Positions 37,001-45,120 of a stretch of DNA of 64,000 nucleotides are shown piece after piece. Source of the DNA: JAPPLB01 sp965206655. GTDB lineage: Bacteria; Acidobacteriota; Terriglobia; Bryobacterales; UBA6623. The DNA is taken from contig CBDBKC010000038.1 of NCBI GenBank assembly GCA_965206655.1, forward strand, positions 620,001-684,000. Direction: 5' to 3'. Numbering within the stretch: the first letter of the stretch is position 1; each line of letters starts with the position of its first letter. The notes under the pieces were generated by a model. That model saw nothing but the letters and a program-made list of their open reading frames with translations, did no database searches and was not told the DNA's origin. The position numbers were made by a program, and so were the translations under genes.

Positions 37001-37408
37001 ACGGATCCGACGCCTGGCGACGGATGCCCGCGCTGTGGCAGGCGGCCCTACCGAATAGCTGACGGCAATCTTTCGGGCAGTTCGCGCACTCTGGACCGCT
37101 GGTTCGATACGGACGCCTTCGTGTTTGCCACCCCGGAGAGCCGGATAGCCCTGGGCCGTGGTCTCTATGGCGACTCCGGACGCACCATCATTGAGGAGCC
37201 CGGACGCACGAGCCTCGACTTCTCGATCTTCAAGAACTTTAGTGTGTCCGAGAGGCACCGCATCCAGTTCCGCTGGGAGATGTACAACGCCACGAACACC
37301 CCGCCGTTCCTGACTCCGCAGATGAACGTCCGGTCGGGCAACTTCGGCCGCGTTACCAGCGCGCTGGAAGGCCGCGAGATGCAGCTCGGTCTGCGGTGGC
37401 AGTTCTGA
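34100..37408 (+). CDS. Oar-like TonB-dependent outer-membrane receptor
   Basis: 1,102 residues from ATG 34100, chosen because AAAGGAGAGG lies just upstream and the next residues form a signal peptide (FLAFGLALAISVFPSITFG). A carboxypeptidase-regulatory Ig-like domain (about 48-130; VGTVTDESGAAVPGAAVTV) is followed by the plug (about 150-300; GTQSGAQIITSIRPGTNDVH) and a beta-barrel ending in an aromatic residue (LRWQF). Such acidobacterial receptors import large or complexed substrates using TonB energy. A strong terminator follows. The downstream PLP-enzyme/amidase genes may process its ligand. Confidence 0.9.
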   Translation: MSQSTSLHFGRPDVRVCRGGWNPAFLAFGLALAISVFPSITFGQSTSSSIVGTVTDESGAAVPGAAVTVINVGTQDTRNVETNERGDYSVTALDIGMYEVAAELEGFSRAVATDVRLEVDLVRRQNLTLQVGTVTEQITVQADAITIQTDDTTISTVIDEAKISELPIAGDRNLFRLALLAPGMSRGPRTSVTTSGFGPGYGIAALGQKVHNNNIILDGAPLRTGIHGMVRMRPSVEAIQEFRVEAGWYNAEYGTQSGAQIITSIRPGTNDVHGTLFHFFRAEELDARNFFENDPSIPKRPRTRNTWGGVVSGPIVKNKLFFTANVESLSERRSGQSFSIYPSQLMRNGELTEPFFSGAPILDIDTCLDPAVASTCGAFANSVIPQSRISSISKRVIPFWPSPNFGSPQFDGTNNFSGTVKNDLDDDQFYVRNDWNINDKNKIFGRYGYQNIKPTSVNVLAGIDPRFTFFNPKRQQNATMTWTRFLTNTALNELRVSYNRDTYFRETGFTDTGWSNLTELGIPGQTENSHDARITSISISQCCSIGASDVNQIWDESRMIANQTSFIKGNHSLKTGISYNLLRTSRRTIQAANGSFTFNGIHSGVSFADFLLDHPQRLRLGNIPGKANAGTYPDFEYWRVHPYLQDEWKLTPNLTLNLGIRWEYNSPFVDDRGESRNFDLGTGQLFPAPGVSRFPLNDVSKNNWAPRFGIAWRPLGGTDFVLRTGYGVFYNVNMINNFVPILAANPPGTARIEETALARRPVLTMATADQAANEVLRSSASGANTEHTVGMVQQWNFNIQKSLPWDLVGEIGYNGSKSDHFDNPAEYNAFLLPTIGTANPTRRYTDWSSIEIHDTAASGNYHGLLTKLERRFSGGLTFLQTYTWSKVIFDSRACCGAVRPNNPHDRRTAERGRGDFDITHRTTTAFLWELPFGNNLKGAAKHIVGGWQVNGVLLLATGLPVDVNQGRTDPTPGDGCPRCGRRPYRIADGNLSGSSRTLDRWFDTDAFVFATPESRIALGRGLYGDSGRTIIEEPGRTSLDFSIFKNFSVSERHRIQFRWEMYNATNTPPFLTPQMNVRSGNFGRVTSALEGREMQLGLRWQF

Positions 37409-37436
37409 CGGCTCTGCCCGTTGTCTAACCTCTAAC

Positions 37437-37488
37437 CGCCGGGCGTCTCACGTGAAAAAAACGTGGGGCGCCCGGCGTTTGTTTTGTT
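37437..37488 (+). terminator. Rho-independent terminator after the TonB receptor
   Basis: A 17-bp stem (CGCCGGGCGTCTCACGT paired with ACGTGGGGCGCCCGGCG; two positions are G-U or mismatch) around a GAAAAAA loop is followed by TTTGTTTTGTTTG. It isolates the receptor mRNA from the PLP-enzyme gene that begins at 37663. Confidence 0.8.
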
Positions 37489-37662
37489 TGCTATCATCTT
37501 CGCGGGAGCGCCCGTCGGGGTTGACAGAACAGGCACAAGTCAACCTGCGGCTGAAGCTGCGGGCTATTCTCGTGTGCTCCTACGGGCGCGCTGCAAAGTG
37601 ACCTCGCGGGGGTTAAGGCTTCCCGCGTCGGTTGCCGTCAACTTCCTTATACGGAGGATGGA

Positions 37663-38931
37663 ATGACCAAAGAACTCACTACTGACGCCGAGGCCCCGCG
37701 ATTGGGACCGCTGGAAATAACCCGCCGCGGCCTGATCGCCGCCCTGACCGGTCTGGCGTCCGCCTGCGGCACGGCCGCCTCGAAGCTTCATGAAGGGTCG
37801 ACGGCTTGGGGCCACGACAGCATCTACACGCGGCTGCTCGGCATCCGCCCGTTTCTGACCTGCCGCGGGCACACGACGATCGTGGGCGGCTCGCGCATGC
37901 CGCCGGAGGTCATACGGGCCATCGCGGAGGCGAACGACTATTTTGTCGACATGTACGAGCTGAACGACGCCGCCGGCCGGCGCATCGCCGAGGTCACCGG
38001 TGCGGAGGCCGGGCTGGTGACGGCCGGTTCGTATTCCGCCATGGTGCTGGCCTCGGCGGCCTGTCTGTCGGGGACTGACCCCGAGAAGGTTAAGGCTTTG
38101 CCGCACCCGACCTGGGAAAAAGTCGAGTGCCTGACACAAACGGCCCACCGTTTCGGGTACGACCACGCCTACCGGGCCGGCGGGGCCACGGTCGTGGATT
38201 TTGAGACCCAAGAGCAAGTCGCGAACGCCATCGGTGAGAAGACCGCCTTCCTGGCCTGCCTGGCGAGCAAGGAGAATACTCCCAACCCGAAGGCCGGCGT
38301 CATGATGCCGAACGACTTTCTCGAGATCGGCATGAAGGCGGGCGTGCCGGTTGTGATCGACGCGGCGTCGGAGCTTCCGCCCGTCGATACGCTGACGCGC
38401 TTCGCCGAGGCGGGCTTCGACCTGATTGTCATCAGCGGCGGCAAGGGGCTTCGCGGGCCCCAGTCCACGGGCATCTTGGCGGGGCGCAAGGACCTCATTG
38501 AAGCCGCCGCGCTCAACCACTCGCCGAACACCGCTCTCGGCCGCGGGATGAAGGTGGGCAAGGAAGAAATTGTCGGCTTCGTCGCCGCGCTGAACCGCTA
38601 CGTTTCACTCGACCATGAAGCTGTGATCGAGGGCTGGAACAAGAAAACTCGCTACGTCATCGATCAGTTGGCCGACGTGCCCGGCCTGAATGCGGAATCA
38701 ATAATGAACGCGCACGGTTACCCCGACATCGACCTGAGCTGGGACCGCGAGATTATCCCGCTAACCGGCAAAGAGGCGGCTGAGAAACTCAAAGCGGGTG
38801 AGCCGCGCATCGTCTACTACGATAACGACAAGGGCGGTAGGTTGACGACTCGCTGTCAGTGGGACGGTGAGGAGATTTTCGCGGCGCGCCGATTGCGAGA
38901 GTTCTTCCTGGCTGAAGGGAAGAACGCCTAG
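37663..38931 (+). CDS. SelA-like PLP-dependent enzyme 1, Tat-exported
   Basis: 422 residues. The N-terminus ITRRGLIAALTGLASACG is a Tat-type signal with a possible lipoprotein Cys. The body is a fold-type I PLP enzyme of the SelA/D-glucosaminate-6-phosphate ammonia-lyase group: Asp233 (PVVIDAASELPP) and Schiff-base Lys261 in ISGGKGLRGPQSTG. GGSRMP near residue 75 is also typical. Relatives perform beta-eliminations or Cys synthesis on amino compounds; the substrate here is unknown. A close paralogue follows 75 bp downstream. Confidence 0.85.
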   Translation: MTKELTTDAEAPRLGPLEITRRGLIAALTGLASACGTAASKLHEGSTAWGHDSIYTRLLGIRPFLTCRGHTTIVGGSRMPPEVIRAIAEANDYFVDMYELNDAAGRRIAEVTGAEAGLVTAGSYSAMVLASAACLSGTDPEKVKALPHPTWEKVECLTQTAHRFGYDHAYRAGGATVVDFETQEQVANAIGEKTAFLACLASKENTPNPKAGVMMPNDFLEIGMKAGVPVVIDAASELPPVDTLTRFAEAGFDLIVISGGKGLRGPQSTGILAGRKDLIEAAALNHSPNTALGRGMKVGKEEIVGFVAALNRYVSLDHEAVIEGWNKKTRYVIDQLADVPGLNAESIMNAHGYPDIDLSWDREIIPLTGKEAAEKLKAGEPRIVYYDNDKGGRLTTRCQWDGEEIFAARRLREFFLAEGKNA

Positions 38932-39006
38932 GAGTATTCCGCGCCGCGGCCGCGAGGGAGCGGTTCGGTCCGCGCTGACAGGCACGGCCCGGTTTGGAAG
39001 GAGATC

Positions 39007-40269
39007 ATGATGGATCATCAACTCAAAGAATCAGACAAACTATCACCCTTGCAGCTCACGCGTCGTGGACTGTTAGCCGCTCTGAGCGGCGTGGCTGCGG
39101 CCTGCGGCACGGCCGCATCGCACCTGAGGGAACCCCGCGCTTGGGGCGACGACAGCGTCTACACACGCTGGCTGGGGCTGAGGCCGTTTCTCAGTTGCCA
39201 GGGGCACAACACGGTGATCGGCGGCTCGCGCATGCCCGCCGAGGTGATGCGCGCAATGGTCGAAGCGAACGACTATTTCATCGACATGCACGCCCTCAAT
39301 AAGGCGGCGGGTGACTACGTCGCCGGCGTCATGGGGGCTGAGGCGGCGGTCGTGAGCGCCGGCTCGTTTTCGGCGATGCTATTGGGAGCGGCGGCATGCT
39401 TGACGGGTACGGACCCGGAGAAGATCGAGGCCTTGCCGCATCCGACATGGGACAAGGTTGAATGCGTCACGCAGACTCAGCACCGCTTCAACTACGACCG
39501 AGCCTACCGCGCGGCCGGCATGAAGATCGTCGAAGCGGACTCCAAACAGGGCCTGATCGACAAAATCAGCGACAAGACCGCCATGATCTCCGTCCTGGCG
39601 CGCGTCTATCGGCAAGAGAATCCACCGGGGACGCTGATGCCGGAGGAGCTGATCGAGATCGGCAAGCAACACGGCATCCCGGTCCTGGTCGATGCCGCCT
39701 CGGAACTGCCACCGCCAGACATCATGACCCGCTACACGAAAGCCGGCGCCGACCTCGTCGTCATCAGCGGGGGCAAAGGCCTCCGTGGACCCCAATCCTC
39801 CGGCATCCTAGCCGGCCGCAAAGACCTCATCGAGGCCGCGACACTGAATCATTCGCCCTACAAGGCCGTCGGCCGCGGGATGAAGGTCGGCAAAGAGGAG
39901 ATCATCGGTCTTGTCGCCGCCGTGCGGCGCTACGATGCACTCGATCACGACGCGGTACTGGAAGGCTGGAACAAGAAGGCTCAATATATTGCCGATGTTC
40001 TGAACGAGGTCCCTGGTATTCAGGCTGAGCTCCGTGACAATACGCAAGGCTATAACAATGTCTCCTTCAGTTGGGACCAGAGCGTGATTCCAGTCTCCGC
40101 GGGAGAAATCTCGCAGCAGCTTCGGGGAGGCGAGCCGAGAATCCTTATCGCCGGCGGCGGGGACGGGCCCAGCTCCGGCCTCACCACGCAGTGCATGCGC
40201 GACGGTGATGAGATTTTCGCGGCGCGCGGCATCAAGGAGGCACTCCTGAGCCACGCTAAACCGACCTAG
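39007..40269 (+). CDS. SelA-like PLP-dependent enzyme 2, Tat-exported
   Basis: 420 residues (ATG 39007 or 39010; GGAAGGAG upstream). It is an evident paralogue of the preceding gene, sharing LTRRGLLAALSG at the N-terminus, GGSRMPAEVMRAM, LPHPTWDKVECVTQTQHRF, the cofactor Asp in PVLVDAASELPP and Lys in VISGGKGLRGPQSSG. The C-terminal region diverges more, suggesting different substrate preference. Tandem duplication with both catalytic sites kept argues for retained, diverged function. Confidence 0.85.
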   Translation: MMDHQLKESDKLSPLQLTRRGLLAALSGVAAACGTAASHLREPRAWGDDSVYTRWLGLRPFLSCQGHNTVIGGSRMPAEVMRAMVEANDYFIDMHALNKAAGDYVAGVMGAEAAVVSAGSFSAMLLGAAACLTGTDPEKIEALPHPTWDKVECVTQTQHRFNYDRAYRAAGMKIVEADSKQGLIDKISDKTAMISVLARVYRQENPPGTLMPEELIEIGKQHGIPVLVDAASELPPPDIMTRYTKAGADLVVISGGKGLRGPQSSGILAGRKDLIEAATLNHSPYKAVGRGMKVGKEEIIGLVAAVRRYDALDHDAVLEGWNKKAQYIADVLNEVPGIQAELRDNTQGYNNVSFSWDQSVIPVSAGEISQQLRGGEPRILIAGGGDGPSSGLTTQCMRDGDEIFAARGIKEALLSHAKPT

Positions 40270-40299
40270 AGTGACCCGCGCACGGAACGCGGACAGAAA

Positions 40300-40327
40300 A
40301 TGTAGGGGCACGGCATGCCGTGCCCGC
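40300..40327. repeat. Palindromic REP-like repeat, copy 1
   Basis: ATGTAGGGGCACGGCATGCC... contains a perfect 20-bp palindrome (40306-40325). The same 28 bp recurs at 41496-41523. This palindrome type is common as a dispersed repeat in several bacterial phyla. Here it is intergenic, between the PLP enzyme and the amidase. Confidence 0.85.
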
Positions 40328-40394
40328 TCTGTACGATATAGATCACGGCTAGTGGTTTCGCAGCCTGCTGAGTCTGGTAGCAAGGAGTCTAAGT

Positions 40395-41459
40395 ATGTTC
40401 CAGCGTATCCCGGCGATCCTCGCCCTTCTCGCCATCCTCACCCTCCCCGCCCTGGCCGCGGTTCACGAGGTCTACCCCGACCATCACTCGCAGGTTTTCT
40501 CGGCGGATAAAGAGCCGGTAGCGCGGCTCAACTCCGGCGACACCGTGAAGACGCGCACCTGGGATTCCGGCGGCAAAGACCACGAAGGCACTTGGCACAT
40601 CGAGCATCCTTACAAGTACCCGGCCCGTGGAAATCCGCTGATGGGCCCCTTTTACATCGAAGGCGCCGAGTACGGCGATTCGATTGAAGTCCACATCGAC
40701 AAAGTCCGCATGAATCGCGGAGACGCCTACACGGGCTTTGCGGTGCAGGCGGGGATCTTGAACCCGGGCGAGAAGATTCACGACACGAACTACGGGATGG
40801 GTAAGGTGCGGCCCGGCCGGGCGACGATGATCCCGTGGGATGCGGACTTGGAGAAGAAGACCGTCACGCCACGGCTGCGTCCGCAAGACAAATCCGGCTG
40901 GAACATGGAGCTGCCCGCTCGGCCGATGCTCGGCTGCATCGGCGTCGCTCCCGCCCCCGCCGGCGATCAGGTCCGCACCTCCGGCCCGTCCGGCAACTAT
41001 GGCGGCAACATGGACTACAACGACATCGTCGAGGGCGCGACCGTCTTGCTGCCTGTGTTCGCGGAGGGCGCCTATCTCTACGTCGGCGACGGACACGCGC
41101 TCCAAGGAGACGGAGAGGGCTTCGGCGCGGGCGTCGAGATCTCGATGGACGTCGAATTCACCGTCAGGCTCCACAAGGGCAAGCGACTGCGCATCCCGCG
41201 CCTCATCAATGACGAGTATCTAGTCTCGATCGCCAGCCAGCCGGAGTTCAACAGCAACATGGACATCGGTATCCGCTCCGCCAACTCCGACATGCTGCAT
41301 TGGCTCCAAGACGAATGCAAACTCACATCCCCCGAAGCCCACATGCTCCTCGGTTCCGTCGTCGAACACAAGATCATCACCTACTACGGCTCCATGGCAA
41401 CCCTCATGAAAAAGAAATACCTCCCACCCCGCTGCCACCAATTCGGAGGCGACGAGTAA
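40395..41459 (+). CDS. Acetamidase/formamidase family protein 1, secreted
   Basis: 354 residues with a Sec signal (MFQRIPAILALLAILTLPALA). Matches the FmdA/AmdA family: RTWDSGGKDHEG, GNPLMGPFYIEGAEYGD, the NYGGNMDYNDIVEGATV block and GDGHALQGDGEGFGAGVE. The family hydrolyses short amides to acid and ammonia. Periplasmic location suggests a larger exported pathway or an unusual amide. It is followed directly by a paralogue. Confidence 0.87.
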   Translation: MFQRIPAILALLAILTLPALAAVHEVYPDHHSQVFSADKEPVARLNSGDTVKTRTWDSGGKDHEGTWHIEHPYKYPARGNPLMGPFYIEGAEYGDSIEVHIDKVRMNRGDAYTGFAVQAGILNPGEKIHDTNYGMGKVRPGRATMIPWDADLEKKTVTPRLRPQDKSGWNMELPARPMLGCIGVAPAPAGDQVRTSGPSGNYGGNMDYNDIVEGATVLLPVFAEGAYLYVGDGHALQGDGEGFGAGVEISMDVEFTVRLHKGKRLRIPRLINDEYLVSIASQPEFNSNMDIGIRSANSDMLHWLQDECKLTSPEAHMLLGSVVEHKIITYYGSMATLMKKKYLPPRCHQFGGDE

Positions 41460-41470
41460 GTCACCGCATC

Positions 41471-42574
41471 ATGATCACGAAATCACGCTATCGAAATGTA
41501 GGGGCACGGCATGCCGTGCCCGCCCTTCTCTGCCTGGCAATCACCATCCTCGGCGCCCTCCCGGCCACCGCCGAAACCCACAAAATCTTCCCCGATCATC
41601 ACTCCCGCAATCTATCCGCGCAGAAGGAACCAATCCTGCGCATTAAGTCGGGCGACACCGTCATCACCAGAACTTGGGACTCTGGCGGCGGCGACCATAA
41701 AGGCATCCACCACTTGAAACACCCCTATGTCGCACCCGAGGGCGGTAACCCGCTGTTCGGCCCCTTCTACATCGAAGGCGCCGAGCCGGGAGACGCCTTG
41801 GAGGTCCATCTTGATAAGGTGCGCGTCAATCGAAACTACGGCTACACGACGAGCGGCATCTCCGACGCGCGCATTAAGCCCGGCGACACGGAGAATGCGC
41901 GGGACCCCATCTTCGCGATGGACGCCGTCCGTCCCAAGCGCGGCGACCTCGTCCCCTGGGACATCGATCTCCAAAAACTAACGGTTAGCCCGCGTCTCAA
42001 GCCCGAGATGCGCTCGGACTGGAAGATTGAACTTCCGGTGCGGCCGATGCTGGGCACCATCGGTGTCGGCGAGCCGGGACAGGGCAACGAGCCTTACAGC
42101 CCGACCTCCGTTCACGGCGGCAACATGGACTACAACGACGTGATCGAAGGCGCGACGCTGTACTTTCCCGTGTATCACGAAGGCGCGTACTTTTATCTCG
42201 GCGACGGCCATGGGCAGCAGGGTGACGGCGAGGGCTTCGGCGCGGGCATTGAGACTTCGCTGGATGTGCAGTTCACCGTGCGCGTCGTAAAGAACAGGAA
42301 TCTCACCGGCCCCAGGTTGGTCAACGACACGTACATCGCCTCCATCATCAGCAACCCATCGAAAGAGGCGGATACCGATTCGCGAATCCGCGAAGGCAAT
42401 TCGGACATGATCCGCTGGTTACGCGAAGACTGCGGCTTAACCAAATGGGAAGCCCACATGCTCATGGGCTCAATCGTCGAACACAAAATCGGCACTTATT
42501 GGACCACCACGGTCACCTTGATCCCCAAGAAATACGTGCCAGCCCACTGTCACGAACTCCAAAACAGAAATTAA
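41471..42574 (+). CDS. Acetamidase/formamidase family protein 2, secreted
   Basis: 367 residues from ATG 41471 (the upstream open frame overlaps the previous gene and is not homologous). It is a paralogue of the preceding amidase with the same blocks: RTWDSGGGDHKG, GNPLFGPFYIEGAEPGD, HGGNMDYNDVIEGATLYF, GDGHGQQGDGEGFGAGIE. A 28-bp REP-like repeat lies within the signal-peptide coding region and encodes NVGARHAVPA, just before the hydrophobic core LLCLAITILGALPATA. The start 11 bp after the previous stop implies an operon. Confidence 0.85.
   Translation: MITKSRYRNVGARHAVPALLCLAITILGALPATAETHKIFPDHHSRNLSAQKEPILRIKSGDTVITRTWDSGGGDHKGIHHLKHPYVAPEGGNPLFGPFYIEGAEPGDALEVHLDKVRVNRNYGYTTSGISDARIKPGDTENARDPIFAMDAVRPKRGDLVPWDIDLQKLTVSPRLKPEMRSDWKIELPVRPMLGTIGVGEPGQGNEPYSPTSVHGGNMDYNDVIEGATLYFPVYHEGAYFYLGDGHGQQGDGEGFGAGIETSLDVQFTVRVVKNRNLTGPRLVNDTYIASIISNPSKEADTDSRIREGNSDMIRWLREDCGLTKWEAHMLMGSIVEHKIGTYWTTTVTLIPKKYVPAHCHELQNRN
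41496..41523. repeat. Palindromic REP-like repeat, copy 2, inside a signal-peptide coding region
   Basis: Identical 28 bp to 40300-40327, with the 20-bp perfect palindrome at 41502-41521. Here it is translated near the N-terminus of the second amidase, apparently a repeat absorbed into the n-region of the signal peptide. Confidence 0.85.
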
Positions 42575-42603
42575 TAATACGTTCTCTACATCTCATACTC
42601 GCC

Positions 42604-45093
42604 ATGAACAATACGATTCGCTCGCTCGTCGTTATCCTCTTCTGCCTTACCTCTCTTCTGCCAACTGCTGACGCCCAGGGCCGCCGCCGCGTCTTCTCCA
42701 AAATTATGACCGGCGAACCGTACATCCTCGAATGTTATCTGCCCCAAATCACGAACGGCCCAAACTACCCGTCTTGGTCCCCCGACGGCGCCGAGATCGC
42801 CTTCGGCATGAAGGGCTCAATCTGGAAGATCAAAGTCGGCGAAACCACCGCCTACGAACTCACCGAGGGCGCGGCCTACGAGTCCATGCCGTCGTGGCAC
42901 CCAAGCGGACGCTACATCGCCTATACCTCCGAGATCAACGAAGAGATCCATCTCAAACTACTCGATCTCGAAACCGGCAATGTCACGCCGCTCACCTCCG
43001 GCGTATCGATCAATGTCGAGCCCGAGTGGTCGCCCGACGGCAAGCGCCTCGCGTTCGTTTCAAGCCGGCCGCAGGGCCGCTACAACATCTGGATGATGGA
43101 TTTCGCCGACGGCAAGCTCGGCGAACCATACGCCATCACGAAAGACTTCGAGCTGATTCCGCCGACCGTCTACTACGCCGACTGGGCGATCCATCTGCAT
43201 CCAACGTGGACGCCCGACAGCCAGGAGCTCATTTTCATCACGAACCGCGACAACAAACACGGTTCGGGCGGCTTCTATTCCATGAAAGCCGAGCCCGACG
43301 CTAAGATGACGCGCTTCCACTATGAGGAAACCACGTGGCGCGCGCGTCCTACCATCTCACCCGACGGCGCGAAAATGGTCTACAGTTCCTACCTCGGCCG
43401 CCAGTGGCAGCAGCTCTGGGCCATGCCTCCCAAGGGCGGCGACTATTTCCCACTCACCTACGGCGACTTCGACCGCACCAGCCCGCGTTGGTCCCCCGAC
43501 GGCAACCGCATCGCCTTCATCTCGAACGAAACCGGCGACACCACCCTCTGGCTCTTCCATTGGTTCGGCGGCAAGCTCGAACAGATCAAAACCGAAACGC
43601 TCGTCTACAAGCGCCCCATGGGCAAGCTGCGCGTGAAGATTCTCGACGACAAGGGCGACGTCACCGCCGCGCGCGTCCACCTAAACGCAGCCGACGGCCG
43701 CTCCTACGCCCCGCAGGAAAGCTGGCTGCGTGTCGACTGGATCATGTACGACCACATGGACGAGAAAGAGTATCACTACTTCCACACGGACGGTGAGTTC
43801 GAGATCGATCTCCCGCCCGGCAAGGCGACGTTCGGTGTGGCGAAGGGATGGGAGTTTTTCCCAGTGGATCAGGAAGTCACTGTCAGCGAGAACCGCCCCG
43901 AGTCCGTCACCATTCGTCTCAAACGTCTCGACAAAGCCCGCGACAAAGGCTGGTGGGACGGCGCCAATCATTTCCATATGAATTATTCCGGCGTCTATTA
44001 CAACCCGCCCAAAACGATGATGTTCCAAGGCGACGCTGAAGACATCCACGTGCTAAACAACCTGATTTGCAACAAGGAGCAGCGCATCCCCGACATTGCC
44101 CACTTCACCGGCAAGATTGATCCGGTCTCGACCAAAGAACGCATCCTCTACCACAACCAGGAATACCACCCGCCCTTCTGGGGCCACGGAGCGTTCTTGA
44201 ATTTGAAGGAACATTACGTGATCCCCGATTACGTGGGTTACCAGAACACCGTCGTTGCCAGTCTGCATCCGTCGAACACCGTACCGAACCAGGTCGCGCG
44301 CGCTCAAGGCGCCTTAGCCGGATACGCACACGGCGCCGGACGCAACTTCCCCGCCGACCTCGCCCTAGGGACCGTGGACTTCGTCGAGGTGAACTCCATA
44401 GGCGGCATGGAGCCACTCTACCGCGCTTGGAATTGCGGATATGACGTCGTCGCGTCCGCCGGCGAAGACGCATTCGGCAATTTCTACCGCAGCTACATCG
44501 TCGGCTCGAACCGCGTGTACGTGAAGACCGGCAAACAGCTCGACTACGACAAATGGATCGCCGACTTCCGCGCCGGACGCAGCTTCGTCAGCGCCGGCCC
44601 GCTGATCTACTTCACGCTCAACGGCAAGGACCCCGGAGACACGATCAAGCTCGGAGCCGGGTCCCACACGATGCACGCCAAGGCCGAAGTGCGCTCGATC
44701 ATGCCGATCGAGTCGATCGAACTGCTCTTCAACAACAAGGTCGTCGCCACCCTGGAACCGACCAGCGAGGTCCGCACCGCAACTCTGGACGAGAGAGTCA
44801 CTATCGAAGGCAGCGGCTGGTTCGCCGTCCGTACCCGCGCCAAGTACGCTCGCCACCCCATCCGCCGCGCCTTCCCCTTCGCCGCCACCATGCCCGTTCG
44901 CGTCATCGTCAACAACAAGCCCATCCGTTCCGCCGACGACGCGCAATACTTCATCGATCGCCTCGACAGCGTTCTCAAGCAAGCCCTAGAAACCGGCCCC
45001 TGGAACACCGAGGCGGAAAAGGAAGATATCAAACGCCTCTACACCGAAGCCCGAACCAAGCTAGCTCAACGGAGGGATGAGACTCAACGGTAG
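42604..45093 (+). CDS. PD40 propeller plus CehA/McbA-type metallohydrolase
   Basis: 829 residues from ATG 42604, which begins a signal peptide (SLVVILFCLTSLLPTADA). The N-terminal half has PD40/TolB propeller repeats (PSWSPDGAEIAFGM, PEWSPDGKRLAFVSS, PRWSPDGNRIAFISN). The C-terminal half (about 430-829) resembles CehA/McbA metallohydrolases of the PHP type, with GANHFHMNYSG as a metal-binding HxH segment, IAHFTGKID and a long SAGPLIYFTLNG domain end. The family includes carbamate hydrolases. It follows the two amidases by 30 bp and probably belongs to the same exported amide/carbamate pathway. Confidence 0.83.
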   Translation: MNNTIRSLVVILFCLTSLLPTADAQGRRRVFSKIMTGEPYILECYLPQITNGPNYPSWSPDGAEIAFGMKGSIWKIKVGETTAYELTEGAAYESMPSWHPSGRYIAYTSEINEEIHLKLLDLETGNVTPLTSGVSINVEPEWSPDGKRLAFVSSRPQGRYNIWMMDFADGKLGEPYAITKDFELIPPTVYYADWAIHLHPTWTPDSQELIFITNRDNKHGSGGFYSMKAEPDAKMTRFHYEETTWRARPTISPDGAKMVYSSYLGRQWQQLWAMPPKGGDYFPLTYGDFDRTSPRWSPDGNRIAFISNETGDTTLWLFHWFGGKLEQIKTETLVYKRPMGKLRVKILDDKGDVTAARVHLNAADGRSYAPQESWLRVDWIMYDHMDEKEYHYFHTDGEFEIDLPPGKATFGVAKGWEFFPVDQEVTVSENRPESVTIRLKRLDKARDKGWWDGANHFHMNYSGVYYNPPKTMMFQGDAEDIHVLNNLICNKEQRIPDIAHFTGKIDPVSTKERILYHNQEYHPPFWGHGAFLNLKEHYVIPDYVGYQNTVVASLHPSNTVPNQVARAQGALAGYAHGAGRNFPADLALGTVDFVEVNSIGGMEPLYRAWNCGYDVVASAGEDAFGNFYRSYIVGSNRVYVKTGKQLDYDKWIADFRAGRSFVSAGPLIYFTLNGKDPGDTIKLGAGSHTMHAKAEVRSIMPIESIELLFNNKVVATLEPTSEVRTATLDERVTIEGSGWFAVRTRAKYARHPIRRAFPFAATMPVRVIVNNKPIRSADDAQYFIDRLDSVLKQALETGPWNTEAEKEDIKRLYTEARTKLAQRRDETQR

Positions 45094-45120
45094 GAGCCAT
45101 CTTGGTGCGTGAAGCCAAAC

